A stretch of 64,000 nt of DNA from Dromiciops gliroides (taxonomy: Eukaryota > Chordata > Mammalia > Microbiotheria > Microbiotheriidae). Numbering within the stretch: the stretch's first letter is position 1; each line of letters opens with the position of its first letter. The stretch covers positions 545,634,711 through 545,698,710 of the forward strand of contig NC_057861.1 in NCBI RefSeq assembly GCF_019393635.1, in the 5' to 3' direction. Under the pieces are notes generated by a model. It saw only the letters and a program-made list of their open reading frames with translations. It was not told the origin of the DNA and did no database searches. A program made the position numbers and the translations under genes. Below, piece after piece: positions 1 to 13,300 of this stretch.

Positions 1-154
1 AGATTTACTCAGAGTCACAAAGCTCCTAGACTCTATACAGCCTCATTTTGAGCTCCTAGACTCTATACAGTCTCATCTCTCTATTAGCACATTTGAACTC
101 GGGTCTTCTAATCACTGGCTCAGTTCTTTGTCATGCCACATAGTGCCTCAAGGA

Positions 155-372
155 TGAGTGGATTGAGCATGACATTTGACTCCAAGAGGTCCTGAGTTTG
201 AATTCTAACTCAGACACTTACTAGCTATACGACCCTAGAAAGTTACTTAACCTATTTTGCCTCAGTTTCTACCTATAAAATATAATAATAGCACCTACTT
301 CCTGGGGTTGTTTTGAGGATCAAATGAGATATTTGTAAGGTGTTTTGCCAAACTTAAAGTGTTTTGGAATGT
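155..372 (+). repeat. MIR/THER-type SINE
   Basis: Ancient CORE-SINE pattern: tgagtttgaattctaactcag, gaccctagaaagttacttaac, cctcagtttc..taaaat, then ggttgttttgaggatcaaatgag. The rest of 1-584 shows no gene. Confidence 0.6.
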
Positions 373-584
373 TGTCATTATTATCACTGTTGGAAGAAGA
401 CAAGTCCAGGGAGGCACAGTAATGGAGACAAGGGTCTAATGAGGTAAGAGTTGGGATGATATAAAATGTGTATAAACCTTGCACAGTGCTAAAGACATGT
501 TACTCTGATTGTACAGTTTTGCCAAGGCCTACCATCACTCACAGACACAATGTACCTGGCTGGCCCTTCTCTTTCTTATTCCAG

Positions 585-718
585 GGGTCATTGAAGCTGC
601 AGCCCTTGTTGCATGGTTGCGGAATCAAATTAGACTCAGTATTGTGTTGCTCACTGGCCGAGAGCAGACAAGGGTCTTTATCAACTCCAGGAAACTGAGT
701 GTCATTGGCTTCTTTGAG
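585..718 (+). CDS. PDILT: PDILT exon: a/b domain junction
   Basis: The acceptor is ...ttattccag and the donor is gag|gtaagag. The exon enters with two bases of a split codon and leaves in phase 0. The peptide contains [13 protein letters not shown] and ends in LSVIGFFE, which matches the a-to-b linker and first b strand of PDI proteins. Confidence 0.9.
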
Positions 719-3700
719 GTAAGAGGAATGGGGGACCCCATCCTGGTGCTGAGTGCAACATTATTAACTCTAGATCTCGTGCTATGAACCTTCCTATTGG
801 TTAGAGTGGAGCTGGGGAGCAAGATGGCACTGTGGAAAGGCCACGAAATGAGGCTGTATAGAGTCTAGGAGCTCTACTTTCAAATTCCAACAGGTATCTG
901 CAGGGTCTTTAATCCCATGTTGGCAACTCATTGCTACCAAGAGCTAGGTAGACTCTATTCCTCACTTAGAGCAATTATACATCTTGGTTCATAGATCAGA
1001 TTTCATTCAATTCCACTGAAAATTACACAAGAATCAGAGGATCACAGATCATAGAGCAAAAAAGGGACTGAGGCCCACAGAGATAAGTGATTGACCCAAA
1101 ATCCTGCAGATAGTAAACATCAAAAGCAGAATTTGAATCCAGGTCATCCAGCTTCAAAGCCAATGTAAGTTCTAAAGTCGTTGGCTTTCATCTTGTTTTC
1201 AAATTCATTGTGGCACAGAAGAAAGGCCCCTGAATTTGGAGTCAAACAGCATAATTTCTAATAATAATAGCAACATTTATATAGTTTTTACTATATGCTA
1301 GGGACTGTGCTAAGCAATTTATAATCATTATCCCATGTAATCTTCACAACCACCCTATATATAGTAGCTGCTATTATCATTATCCCTATTTTTACAGATA
1401 AGGAAACTAAGGCAGAGGTTAGGTAACTTGCCTAGAGTCACACAGCTAGTAAGTGTCCTAGGCCACATTTGAATTCAGGTCTTCCTGACTCCAAGTTTGT
1501 TGCTCTGTCACTGCTAGAGTTACCTAAGTTTCTGCTTCTCTGAGCATTGTTCTTTTATGTTTGTAAGGGGGAAAGGGGGCAGTCACATTGAATTACATGA
1601 CCTCAGAGATCAGAAGAACAATCCTTCCAAACAAGCCTATGCTTTCAAGGCAACAGACTGAACAGAAATTTATACTTCCTATACAGTTCTGATACCCTTT
1701 GATGTTGGGCCAAATTGGGCCAAAATAAGTTCTGAGCTTTACTGTACAACAAATGGAAAAATAAGGAATGATGAGCAGTTGGATTGAAACAGAGACTACA
1801 ATTTACTGGATGAACAAGGCCATTTCTCTGCTGTCTCATTTGAATTCAGTGAATGCTCTGTTCTCTGAGTTCTAGTATTTCCTAGTTAGAGAAGCAATCT
1901 GGGGATGAAAAATAAAGAAAAGAGGCCTTACATGTAGGGGCCAAAGAAAGCCTAAATAAAGTGAGAAATCTGAGTGGCAAATAGTATGTAGCCACTGTGG
2001 CATGTGAGTGAATAGAGCCCTGGGCCTGGCGTCAGGAAAACCTGAGTTCAAATCTGGCCTCAGACACTCATTAGCGGGAAGACTCTGGGCAAGTCATTTA
2101 ACTTGTGTTTGACTTAATTCACTAGAGAAGGAAATGGCAAACCACTCCAGTATTTTTACCAAGAAAACCACATTCACAGTATGGTCCACAGGGTCATGAA
2201 GAGCCGGACATGGTTGAACAACTGAACAAAAACAACAACTGCCATGTGTCAAATGTTGAATTCTCAAGTTTGGGTAAGACACAATTCTTACCCTCATGGA
2301 GTCTTTAGTCTAATCTTGGGCCAAGTCAACAAATAGATAACTATGAAATTTAGTTCTTTAGAGAGCTATTAATGTGAGATGCTCTGTGAATTCCAAGGAG
2401 GAACTGGACAAGGAGTTCAGAGAACACTTTTATGGAAGAGACTGTCTGAGCTTTAAAGAATAAGGATACAAAAGACAAAGAGGGTAATAGATGGTATTCT
2501 AGACATGAAAAACAACATGAACCAAAGCATGGAGGTCAGAGAGTGTAAAATATGTGCTGGGGATAGAGCCAGAGATAAAATAGTAGTATAATTTTGCTGG
2601 AGCATAGAAAATATGAAGAAGACAATATAGATAAGGCTGGGAATATAACTTGTTGCCAGATGGAGAACCTTGGCTGCTAGGCAAAGAAATTTGAATACTT
2701 GATAGGTAATAGGGAGCCACTGAAAACTGTGGAGCAAGGGAATTCCATGATCCATCCTATGTATAAGAAAAAGCAAGTTTAACAACAGTAGAATAATAAC
2801 AGATGACATTTATATAATGCTTTAAGATTCGACATGCACCTTTGCAAATACTAGATCACTTTAACCTCACTGCAACCTTGTGAAGTACCTACTATTGATT
2901 TATTATTCCAATTCTCCTCTCCTCCAACATTTGTGATATCATTGGCATTAAAAAAAAAAAAAAAAACTTCCAGTGAGGAAGCAAGCCACCTTTATCAGAA
3001 CAAAAGAGCATCTCTTTTGTGTTTCAGCCTTAGGGCATTACTTGGAGCACTTAGAGGTTAAGTGATTGTCCCAAGGTTTCACAGTTAGAATCTTGCCTTT
3101 GTCTTTTTTACTCCAATTCCATCCTTTCATCTACTATGTCATGCTCATGCTCATGTCAATAACATGAGCAAAAGCACAAAGGCAAGGGAGTGCAGAGTAT
3201 TTGTGGGTGAGTGGTGGGAAGAAGAAATATGGGAAGATAGTCTGGGCAAGCAGTATGTCAGACCTCTACTAGGATGGTGACAAAGACCAGGGGACACATG
3301 TTGGATATGTTACAACCAAACAAAAACTTGGTAACTGGAAATGGGAGGGGAGGGGGAAAGAGGAGTAAGAGGTAGGTCCAAAGTTACAGATGTGGGAGAA
3401 GGGTGATGGTTAGTACCACCAACAGAAAAGCTAGTTTTAGGGGAAGGCAAAATAATCAGTTTTTGACATGTGAAACATGAGGGTCCCAGTCAGATAGCTA
3501 GGTAGAGATGTCTTTTAGGTAGTTGGGGATATGGATTTAAAAGTCCAAGAAAGACTGGAGATATAGATGTGAGAGTCTTTTGCATAGAAGTGGCTTGCTG
3601 AGGCTATAGGAATGAAAGAGATTGCCAAGGAGGAGAGTACGAAGAAAAGAGGACCAAGGACACATTGTTGTGGGAAATCCATATAAAGAGTCAGAACAAA

Positions 3701-6700
3701 GATAAGGATTAAATAAAAGGTTAGAGAGCCTAGAGAAGAAGCTAAAGTGAGAGATCTAAGAGACTAAGGGATGAGAGAATATCCAGTAGGAAGGAATGGT
3801 CAACAGTGTCCAAAATGTCAGATCAAAGTGGATAAAGACTGGTAACTTTTTTTTTTCAGTGTGTCAATGAGGGTTAAGTGACCTGCCCAGGGTCACACAA
3901 CTCGTAAGTGTCAAGTGTCTGAGGTCAGATTTGAACTCAGGTCCTCCTGAATCCAGGGTCGGTGCTTTATTTACTGCACCACCTAGCTGCCCCCAATACC
4001 AGTAACCTTTAATAAACAGCAGCAGTAGAATTGTTGGGGGAAAGCTACATTTAAAGGGGCTATAGAAAGAATGAGTAATAAGTTGAAGCATTGGGTATAA
4101 TTAACTTATTACAAAAGTCTAGCAAGGGAGGGGAAGAGGAAGATGGCATTTAGATGGCTAAAAGCATCCAGGGAAAGCTTTCTTATGACTGTCAAGACCT
4201 GAGCATGTTAGTAGTGCTGCATTTGAAATTTAACAAAAAGGTAAACTAAAGCCAATCTTGAAGCAAGATAACATTTATTAGCAAAATCATGCTGCCTGTC
4301 AATAAATGGGTCAATGGTTTGCCTCCATTTATGCTAAAGACCCAGAGCAAAAGGACATTTCTCTTTATATAGGGTTTGGGAAGTACAGGACAAACAACAG
4401 AACAGAGTAGATGACATTATGGGAGTGAGGGTAACATGATTGGTTACAAAGCTGAGGCAAAGGGAACAACATGATTGGTTGGAATTGGTTTGCTAATGAA
4501 AGCTAGCAATAGCTCCCTACCCCTTCTTCTCTCATAAAAAGAGGTACTCATTATTTGAATGGAGGTTTAAGATGGTGGCCCAGACTTTTGGATGGCCAAC
4601 CAGACATCCTTAAAGGATAGCTTGGTGGTGTAAAGATATTAGGCCCAACTCCCTTTTGTTCACACACATCCCCCAAGGTTGGTTAAATTCCCTGAGGCAA
4701 GAATAGATCAGTAATTATCAGGGGATCTGGATTTTTAAACAGCCCATTTCAGGCTAGCTGAATCTCTGAGCCAAGTTCAGAAACAAAAATCATGACTTAA
4801 ATAGTTACAGGAAAAAAACAATTACAGGACAAAATAAATTACTTGTAAATAGGATCAATAAGAAAATAATACAATGTCAATTCAGTATTCTCAGTAGACA
4901 TATGGAAGGAAACCATTGGAGGAGATATTGAAAATGTGTAAATACTTTTCACAGCTAGGAAATGTATTCTTAACCAAACAAAGGATATAGGCAATTACAA
5001 AAGAAAAAAACAGATAATTTTGATTACAAGAAGCTGAAAAGCTCCTACACAAACAAAATAAATGCAACCAAATAAGAAAAGAAATAATGAAATGGAATTA
5101 TACAAATAAAGTGACAAAATGTCCCTACCTTTTGGTTAAGAGATTCTACTATCATGCTTATATATCAAGGAGGCTATTGTTAAGAAGTCCTCACATTCAC
5201 TGAAACATTTATAGCAGACCTTTTTTTTGTGGTAGGAAAGAATTGGAAACAAAGTAGATCTGTATTGGCTGGGGAATGGCTAAACAAATTGTGATACATG
5301 AATGTAATGGGATTGCATTCCAGTATGTTGTAATAAACAATGTATAAGAGAAATACAGAGAAATATGGAAAGATTTACATGCTCTGATATAGAGTGAAGT
5401 AGGAAAATATATGCAATAATTACAGTATGAATGGAAAGAACAACCACAAAACAAAAAAATGTTGAAAAATTGCAAAGAACGAACATGACTCCTCAGAAGA
5501 GATATGAGATGATTCATGCACTCTGCTCCTTTGCAGAGCAGGGAGGTTCAGGAGTGTGGTGTATCGCATATATTTTCAGACTTTTTTTTTTTTTCAGGGC
5601 AATGAGGTCTAAGTGACTTGTCCAGGGTCACACAGCTAATAAGTGTCAAGTGTCTGAGGCTGCATTTGAACTCAGGTCCTCCTGATTCCAGGGCTGGTGC
5701 TTTACCCACTGTGCCACCTAGCTGCCCCCCAGACATTTTTGATGTATCAAATAGTTTTGCTTATTTTTTTAATCTCTTCATCTTTTTTCTTAAAATATTA
5801 TTTGGTATATGGGATGATTCTCTGGGAAGAGAATGGATGCTTGGAGATTCTGGTGATGTGAAAGCAAAAGATACTGATAAAATGTTTTTAAAAAATCATC
5901 AAAGAGAAAATATTTGTTGGAGCAGGGTCCTAGTAGAAGGAGGGAATAAGATTGAGGGTATAGATAGAGGGATTATACCCGGTAAGAAGTTGAGATATCT
6001 TTTCTTCTAACACCAGGAGGGGAGAGTGGGTGATGTGGACAGTATAACCTAACCTAGCTGGAGGTGGAGATCTCATGGAACTCTCATCAGTAAATTAAAA
6101 TAGTAAGCTTTATGTGGTGCATGGGTAGTGGTGGTGGTGGGTGAGATGTTGGTAACCCTTTGGATTAAGTAGAAAGAAAATTATCATGCAGTTGCTGTGG
6201 GGAATGAACTATGGCATTCATAAAAGTAGAGTCAGATTGTCAAGTAGACAGGAGAACCCAACTAAGGTTGTATACCATAAGTGTACAGTGAGTTAGGATG
6301 GGGATAGGGATTAGAACTATTGTTTTGCTGATATAAGGAACTCTTGGAAGAGGAAATTCACTCTACCAATGGAGATCCATACCTTCTCTGGAACATAGTC
6401 TTAGAGAGTTGCATAAAGCAGTGAGAGGTTTAGTGACTTGCCCAGGATCACACAGTCAAATTCTTTGTAAAATAAAGAATGGCTGACACTATGCCCTTGT
6501 ACCCAGATAGTCTTGACTCTAAGTCCTTGTCTCTATCCATGATGCCATATGGGTAAAATCAGCTTAATTTCTCCAGAGATACTCAACAGCCTTGGAGCAG
6601 AGGCAGAAAAATTGCATGGTACATGTTGAGGAGGCAACAAATTCTAGGCTAATTGCTAGGGATTCATTAAAATGACAGACTATGGAATTAAGACTGAATA

Positions 6701-9700
6701 TGTAGGCAAGTGAAACTGGATTAGGGGAGGTAGATGAGATGAAAAGGTTTGGATGCAGGCACTAAAAGTCATAACAGTGAATAACAGGATTAGTGTGAGT
6801 GAGAAAACAGGAGAAATTAAGTTATGGTTGAAGAGTGAATTTGAAAGTTCAGAACCTTGAAATTGGCATAATTCCAAGGAGGGGATGGCTATTTTCCAGA
6901 TAGCTGATGAGAGATAAAGGAGATCTTTGGATTCAGGGATTGAGGAACTATGTAATCAGGTTACTATATACTCAAGTTTCTGAGGTCATCGGCAGGAGAC
7001 TGTGTGGAAAGGAAGACTAGGGAGCAGCTAGGGAGACGCCTTTAGTGTTTAAGTGAAAAAATAATATTTAAACAATTTATTAGCTCCTAGCTAGTAAGAC
7101 GCTTAGTTCCTTGTAGAATATTTCCTTTTTTAAGCTATCCTTCCAATTTTATTTTTTTGGTGTGGGTAATAGGATCTCCATGAGGGAACAGTGGAACTCT
7201 TCTATGAACTAGTAAAAGACTTTCCGGAGGTTCCTTTTGGGGTGACAGAAAAAAGAGATATTTGGATTCGATATGGCATCACCATTGACACCATGGTAGT
7301 ATTCCAACAGGTATGATTTTGAACCTTTATGTAAGGAATTTTTTAAATGGCTAAGTTTTTTAAAGCAAAAATAAGGCCAGGCCATAGGTTTGATCTTCAT
7401 GTAGATGAATTAGCTTCACACATTGAAAAATTATCTATGCATACTTCTTGTGCCCCTGACCCTGATGATGCTTTCAGATTGTGCATGCAAACCCATCTCT
7501 GCTAATAATTGCAAATGATTAGAGTACAGATGCTGGGTTGGGAGCATCATCAATGGTAGATGTTGTATAGCAAAGCAAGAGAATTATGTAATAGGTTAGT
7601 TGAAGAAACTCAGTGCTATTGGTTGAAAAGTCTGTTTTGTTGATTTAAGATGACTATTTGCCAAGTGTATATGAGTAATGACCCTAAACTACAATAGATT
7701 ACAGTCAGCAATAGTCATTTAAAATGTTTTCAAAAATGACAGCCCTATTGGAACAGGTGTAGTTTGTCCTTTGTTTTCAAAAAGAACCAGTTTCTTGACT
7801 TGTGCATGACTTGAATTTAAGTGAGGTAGAGTCGCACAAAGTTATCAGCCTCACTTTCTCTTCCAGAATCATCAAAGTCCAGTGGCAAAACACATAAATA
7901 CTCTACAGCACCTGTTTCAGCTGCCTTCATGGCCATTGGAACAAATTGTTTTCATCCACCCATTCTTCGTGGTAGTTCATATGCTTGGGGTAGGCACCCC
8001 CTAACTCACCAATAGGTTTGAAGTCCATTGGTTCACCTCAACCTGGTTTGGCCCATCTGCCAAAACAGTTTTACCAGGGTGTGGCTGCTGTGCTTGCTCC
8101 AGCTTCTTGGAGCCACAGGTAAGAGTTGGGTGGCAGGTGAGAAGCCCTGAAAAGGACTCACCACGTCCTTACAAGAGTAATCCTCCTTGAACTTCCCATA
8201 TTAGAATAGGTATTCATGCAGTTATTGTCTTATAGGGAATATTTGGAATGGAGTACAACTTTAGATGGCATTTCCTAATCTGCTCCTTAGAGGGTTCAGC
8301 TTCCTGGATACTAACCCCAACCAAGGACTTGGTAGTCCTACCAATTTTCTAGTCCTACCAAACTCCATGAAGGCAGGGGACTCATTTGTTTTATCTATCT
8401 CCTAGCACCTGGCATACAGTTCTATATAATTCACACAGTGGGTACTTAAACATTTGAGTTGAAATTGACAAATCCAATTCATGTAATCAATCATCAAGGA
8501 AAACTAGTTTAGGGATATTGACTGTACCTAGAGCTGACTGGTCATAAAGACCTCTCTTCATATGCAGTATTGAAAATCTGAGGACCCAAGACAATCCTTG
8601 AGACAGAGGGAAAATATATAATTCCCTGACTGGTCTCTAATCTGAATCCTGTCCATTAGTCACTTAAGGCATGAAAAGAAGTATAGGGGAAAGAAAAGGA
8701 AAAGGAAAGAAGGTGAAAAAGAAAGTCATGGGACTGAGTTACAGGAGAACAGGATTATTTCTCCTTGGAGTTGCTCCTCACCATCTCTTAAGAATGAACT
8801 CTTTTTTTTTGGGGGGGGGTTGTTTTTTATTTTTGTTTTTGTTTTTTGGGCAATGAGGGTTAAGTGACTTGCCCAGGGTCATACAGCTGGTAAATGTCAA
8901 GTGTCTGAAGCCAGATTTGAACTCACGTCCTCCTGAATCCAAGGTCTGTGCTTTATCCACTGTGCCACCTAACTGTCCCTTAAGCATGGACTCTTGGCCT
9001 AAAAGGGACCTTGAGAGGTCATCAAGTCAGTTTTTTTCCTTCTAAGCTGACCTATATCTAAACCAGGTTTTTTAACCTGAGGTCCACAGACCTGCATGGA
9101 TAGATTTCAGGGGGGGGAGGGACAGTCCATGAAAAAATTACATTACATGTTTATTTTCACTGAGCTTTGGTTTTCTTTGTAATCATAGGTGTTTTATTTT
9201 ATACATTTAAAAATTTCATTTTGAGAAGGAGTCTATAGGTTTTACCAGATTGCCCAAAGGGTGTGAGGCTCCAAAAAAGGTTAAAAAGATGTAAACCATT
9301 TCAGGCCATCAACAATCTATTAGGCAATGAATATTTGTTGTAATTCTGCTATGTGTGTCCTGTATAGACACTGGCCTAAAATGTTTTTGTTCTTTGGCTC
9401 AAGGGAACAATTGTGCATTTTGAAGAATGTGAAGAAGATGGGCACATCTTGAGGGACCTCAGCAAAATTGTCAAATTCTTCACCATGGACTTGGTTATAG
9501 AGTACAGTATAGAGGTCAGTGTGCAAAGGTAGAAAGATGAAGGAGAGGAAAGGTCTTGGTTCTGAATAGATAGATGGCTGACCCATTTCTTTTTGCTATT
9601 TCAGACCATGGACCAAATTTATGATATGCACATTAGGAATCACATCCTCCTCTTCATCTCTAAGAATTCTACACAATTTGGTGCCTTGGTTAAAGTTTTT

Positions 9701-10303
9701 GAGTCTGTGGCACAGGAGTTCAAGAACAAGGTCTGTGAAAGGGACCATTGATCATTAAGCACAAGCTGTTCTTTGGGGTAGCTGTTTATCTGTCCCAAGC
9801 TAGCTATTTACACTAAAAAGTATCAATTCACTAGCGGCTGCTCTTTTATGAGTAGGACAAGGAACTACTTAGAATTATTTCCATAAGTACTCAAAGTATA
9901 GATTTAAAAGAAGTCCCAATTTTCTCAGTAGTTTATAGATGATTGTCATACTTTTTATTCAAAATAAAAATATACAAAATCCATATTTCTCACTTCCCAG
10001 ACTTTCCTGTATGTTTCTTCCTTTTCTACTTAACTCATTTCTTTGCTATTCATGTTCCTTTTTTGGGGGAAAGGTTTATCCTTTCTGCCTTCTGCTGGAC
10101 CTTGTTGGTTTGGCCTAGCCTGAAAAATGACAAGTAGTATAAGTGTTATTGTTTTAATTCTATAGATGTGGAAATTGAGGATTTAGGAGAGTGTTACTTT
10201 TTTTTGGTGGGGGGAGTAGCAGGGAGTCTGGGTCTTGCCCAGGGTGAAAGTTCAATGACCATCAGGAACCCAATACTGATCGGCATGAAAGCTTTAACCT
10301 TCA

Positions 10304-10335
<32 letters not shown>

Positions 10336-13300
10336 GTGGGACTATGGGGGTTAAGTGACTTGCCCAGGGTCACACAGCTAGTACATGTCAAGTGTCTGAA
10401 GCCAGATTTGAACTCAGGTCCTCCTGAATGCAGGGCCAGTGCTTTATCCACTGCGCCACCTAGCTGCCTCAACCTTCATTTCTGACCTGAGCCAGTTCAC
10501 CCCTCCTGAGACAGCCTCGTGGCTCTCCATGCGCAGGGCCTCACGCTTTTGTTGTAGTACTTAGTATGGATACCTGATCAGCTTTAGTCCTACTGCAGCT
10601 CGGTACATCCAGACTCAAACTACCAGTTTCAATTTCCCCAGAAGCAGTTATAGGAATGTACCATCACGCCAGGCAAAAGACTTGTTTAAGATCACATACC
10701 CAGTAGGTTGGGAGCTAGGACTGAAAGCCAGGTCTCCTGAGTGGAGCCGTAACCAAATTGGCCAATGGGAACTTTGTGCCAAGATAATGAAATTTAATAT
10801 ATGTATTCCTTTGGCTGTAACTTGATGCAAATGCCCTGGCAAAGGAGGAGAAAAGATACCTTGCTATAGAATCTGTATTGTAGAGAGATTTCTTTACAAG
10901 CATTTCTCAATTACCAATGGATGGATTATCCACTTGGTGAGTTATGCATAGTAAAACTTTTACTCTATTCTTCCCAGCAAGCAACTGGGCTGCAAGCGGC
11001 TATGATTTCTTATTAGCATACCTATAACTTGGAATTTTTTCACTTGTTGGCAAAAGCAGACAGGACTGAGCAGGAAGCAGGCAATTCTCACCTAGGGTGC
11101 AGACAACCATGAGGAGGAAGCGTATCCAAGGACACCATGAGCTTTCTGTGCTGCTGAAGGACAGACTGAAGGGCATGAAGGAAGCTGGGGCTGGAGATAT
11201 CTTCACCCCCACTATTGCATTAGTTCATAGTTGCCAACGGTGGTGCTAAGTAAGGCGTTAGAGTGAGGATTCTGTGATGGGGGTATGTGGCAGGAGTGAA
11301 TGTGCCACAGGAGGATATGGTCAGTGTCTTCTAAACTCTGATGTCTCAGAGCAAAGTCCCAGAAGTGGCCAGTAATTGTCCTGAAAGTAATAGGGGATAG
11401 TGAACAGGGCCTTTGAGGGAAAGATTTACACACTCCCTCCAGGAACAGTTGATTTGATCATGGCTGCAGAAACTAGTTGGTGGGGTATGGGGAGTGAAAA
11501 GAGGAGGAAGGAAAGGAGAGGGAGCAGGAAGGGGGAGAAAAGAGAGGAGGTAGAGAAAGAGGGGGAGGAGGAAGAGGAGGAGGAGAAAGAGGAAGAAGAG
11601 GGAGAAAAGGAAGAGGAGGAAATGGTTCAATTTTTTGTTGTTTTGATTCATCTATGTCTTCCAACAATAAGAATAATTGAGAATTGGTTGAGACAGAGGC
11701 GTAATGATACCTGCCAAATTTAATTGGGAAATATTTTAAAATAAACAAAAATACACTAAAACATTGATAACATTACATTTTGAGTCACTATGTGGCCTGT
11801 AGGAATCCTTATGTTTGGGTTAGTGGCCTCCATTTCTATTTGAGTTTGACTCCATTGGTTTAGACAACCTAGGAAAAGAAATGAAGCTTGGCATCATGTG
11901 ATATTTGATCTAGCAAAGTTCTTCCACTTTGGCAAAGAACTCAGATATAATTTTTGTTTTGTTTTGTTTTATTTTGGCAGCTCATCTTTCTCATTGTGAA
12001 TACAGATGAAGTCGACAACATTCATGTTTTAGAATATTTCCAGATCACTTCCTGGGACATCCCTGGTGTCCGAATCCTAAACCTGACTAAAAACATGAGA
12101 TACCGAATGCCTGCTGAGGAGATAACCTTCAAAAATGTGAAAAAATTCTGTGGGAACTTCTTGGATGGGCTTGCAAAGGTTTAGGTTTGGTTTTGTTTCA
12201 CTTTTTGGGCAGGGGATGAGTAGAATACTCTCTTAATTTTCCACAGCTCTATTGGTCAGGACCAGCCTTATGCATAGACATAATAGATATTACCTGCAAG
12301 GTAAAAAAGGATCAACTTTGGGTCAAGTTTGTGGGATGGGGGAGGAATAGGATATTGGCTTGAATTTAAAATATTGCATTTCGTTGGGTGATAGGAAAAC
12401 ATTTTAATTTTATCTGATAGCTTTTTGAAAAATTCCTTTTTTTTTGGATAGATCTAGTTATTTCAATGAGTGTATAACAATATGGGTAGAATATCCAATA
12501 CCTGCCAGCAACCAGAGAGTTTCTTAATTGGCTGAGAATGAGTTTGGGATGGTAAAACGATGAACAAGCTTATTCCAGAGCACCCATTTAGGTGATCCAA
12601 GATCATATAGAAGTAAATGGTAGAATCAGCATCCAAAATTCTGATCCAATGACTCTGAATTCAGGAGTTCTCCACAAACACTAATTGCCAACTCTTCAGA
12701 AGCCCTTTGCATGCAATCAACTGTTATTCTAATTATAAATAATTCTGTTATTCATTAAGCAAGTCCCTTTAGAATTTCAAGGAACTCTCTGGTTAAGCTA
12801 ATTGAGTTTATGTATACTTGAAAGTAAGAAATTTACAACAAAATTCAGAATTTTCACTAATTCACTTTGACTTTTCCTTCTAATTAGTCTATATTCATGA
12901 GACTTTTCTGTATGGGGCATAAGAAGTCACATTCCACCCTCCCCCCCAATCCCATCTTATATTTTATGAATTAATACAGGGTGGGACAAGAAGGGGTTTA
13001 AATATTTAATAACTCCTTTATTTTTTATTTACAATACCATAGCATCATATACAGTATATATATGAAATGAATTTATATTACATGTGAAAAATCAAATCTT
13101 GAAAAGGGTGAAAAATAAAGAAAAATTATTTTCAAAAAGTTATTAAAACATTGTGACTTTTGACTCACCCTGTATTACCAAGAATTCTATGGTAAGTTTT
13201 AATCTCAGCTCTCAGAGTATGCCTCCCCCTGCTAGAGGTAGCTAGGTGGGGCAATGGCCAGAACCCCTTTTTGGAGTCAGGAAGATCTGTGTTCAAATCT

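Noticed and set aside
11110-11250. 46-codon frame with good start context ([19 protein letters not shown]...)
   Set aside because: Not recognised, no splice or poly(A) context, and no evidence of a parent gene.
11346-11748. Open frames of 90-107 codons through the GA tract
   Set aside because: Poly Glu/Arg or Pro/Leu composition from the purine-rich low-complexity DNA.
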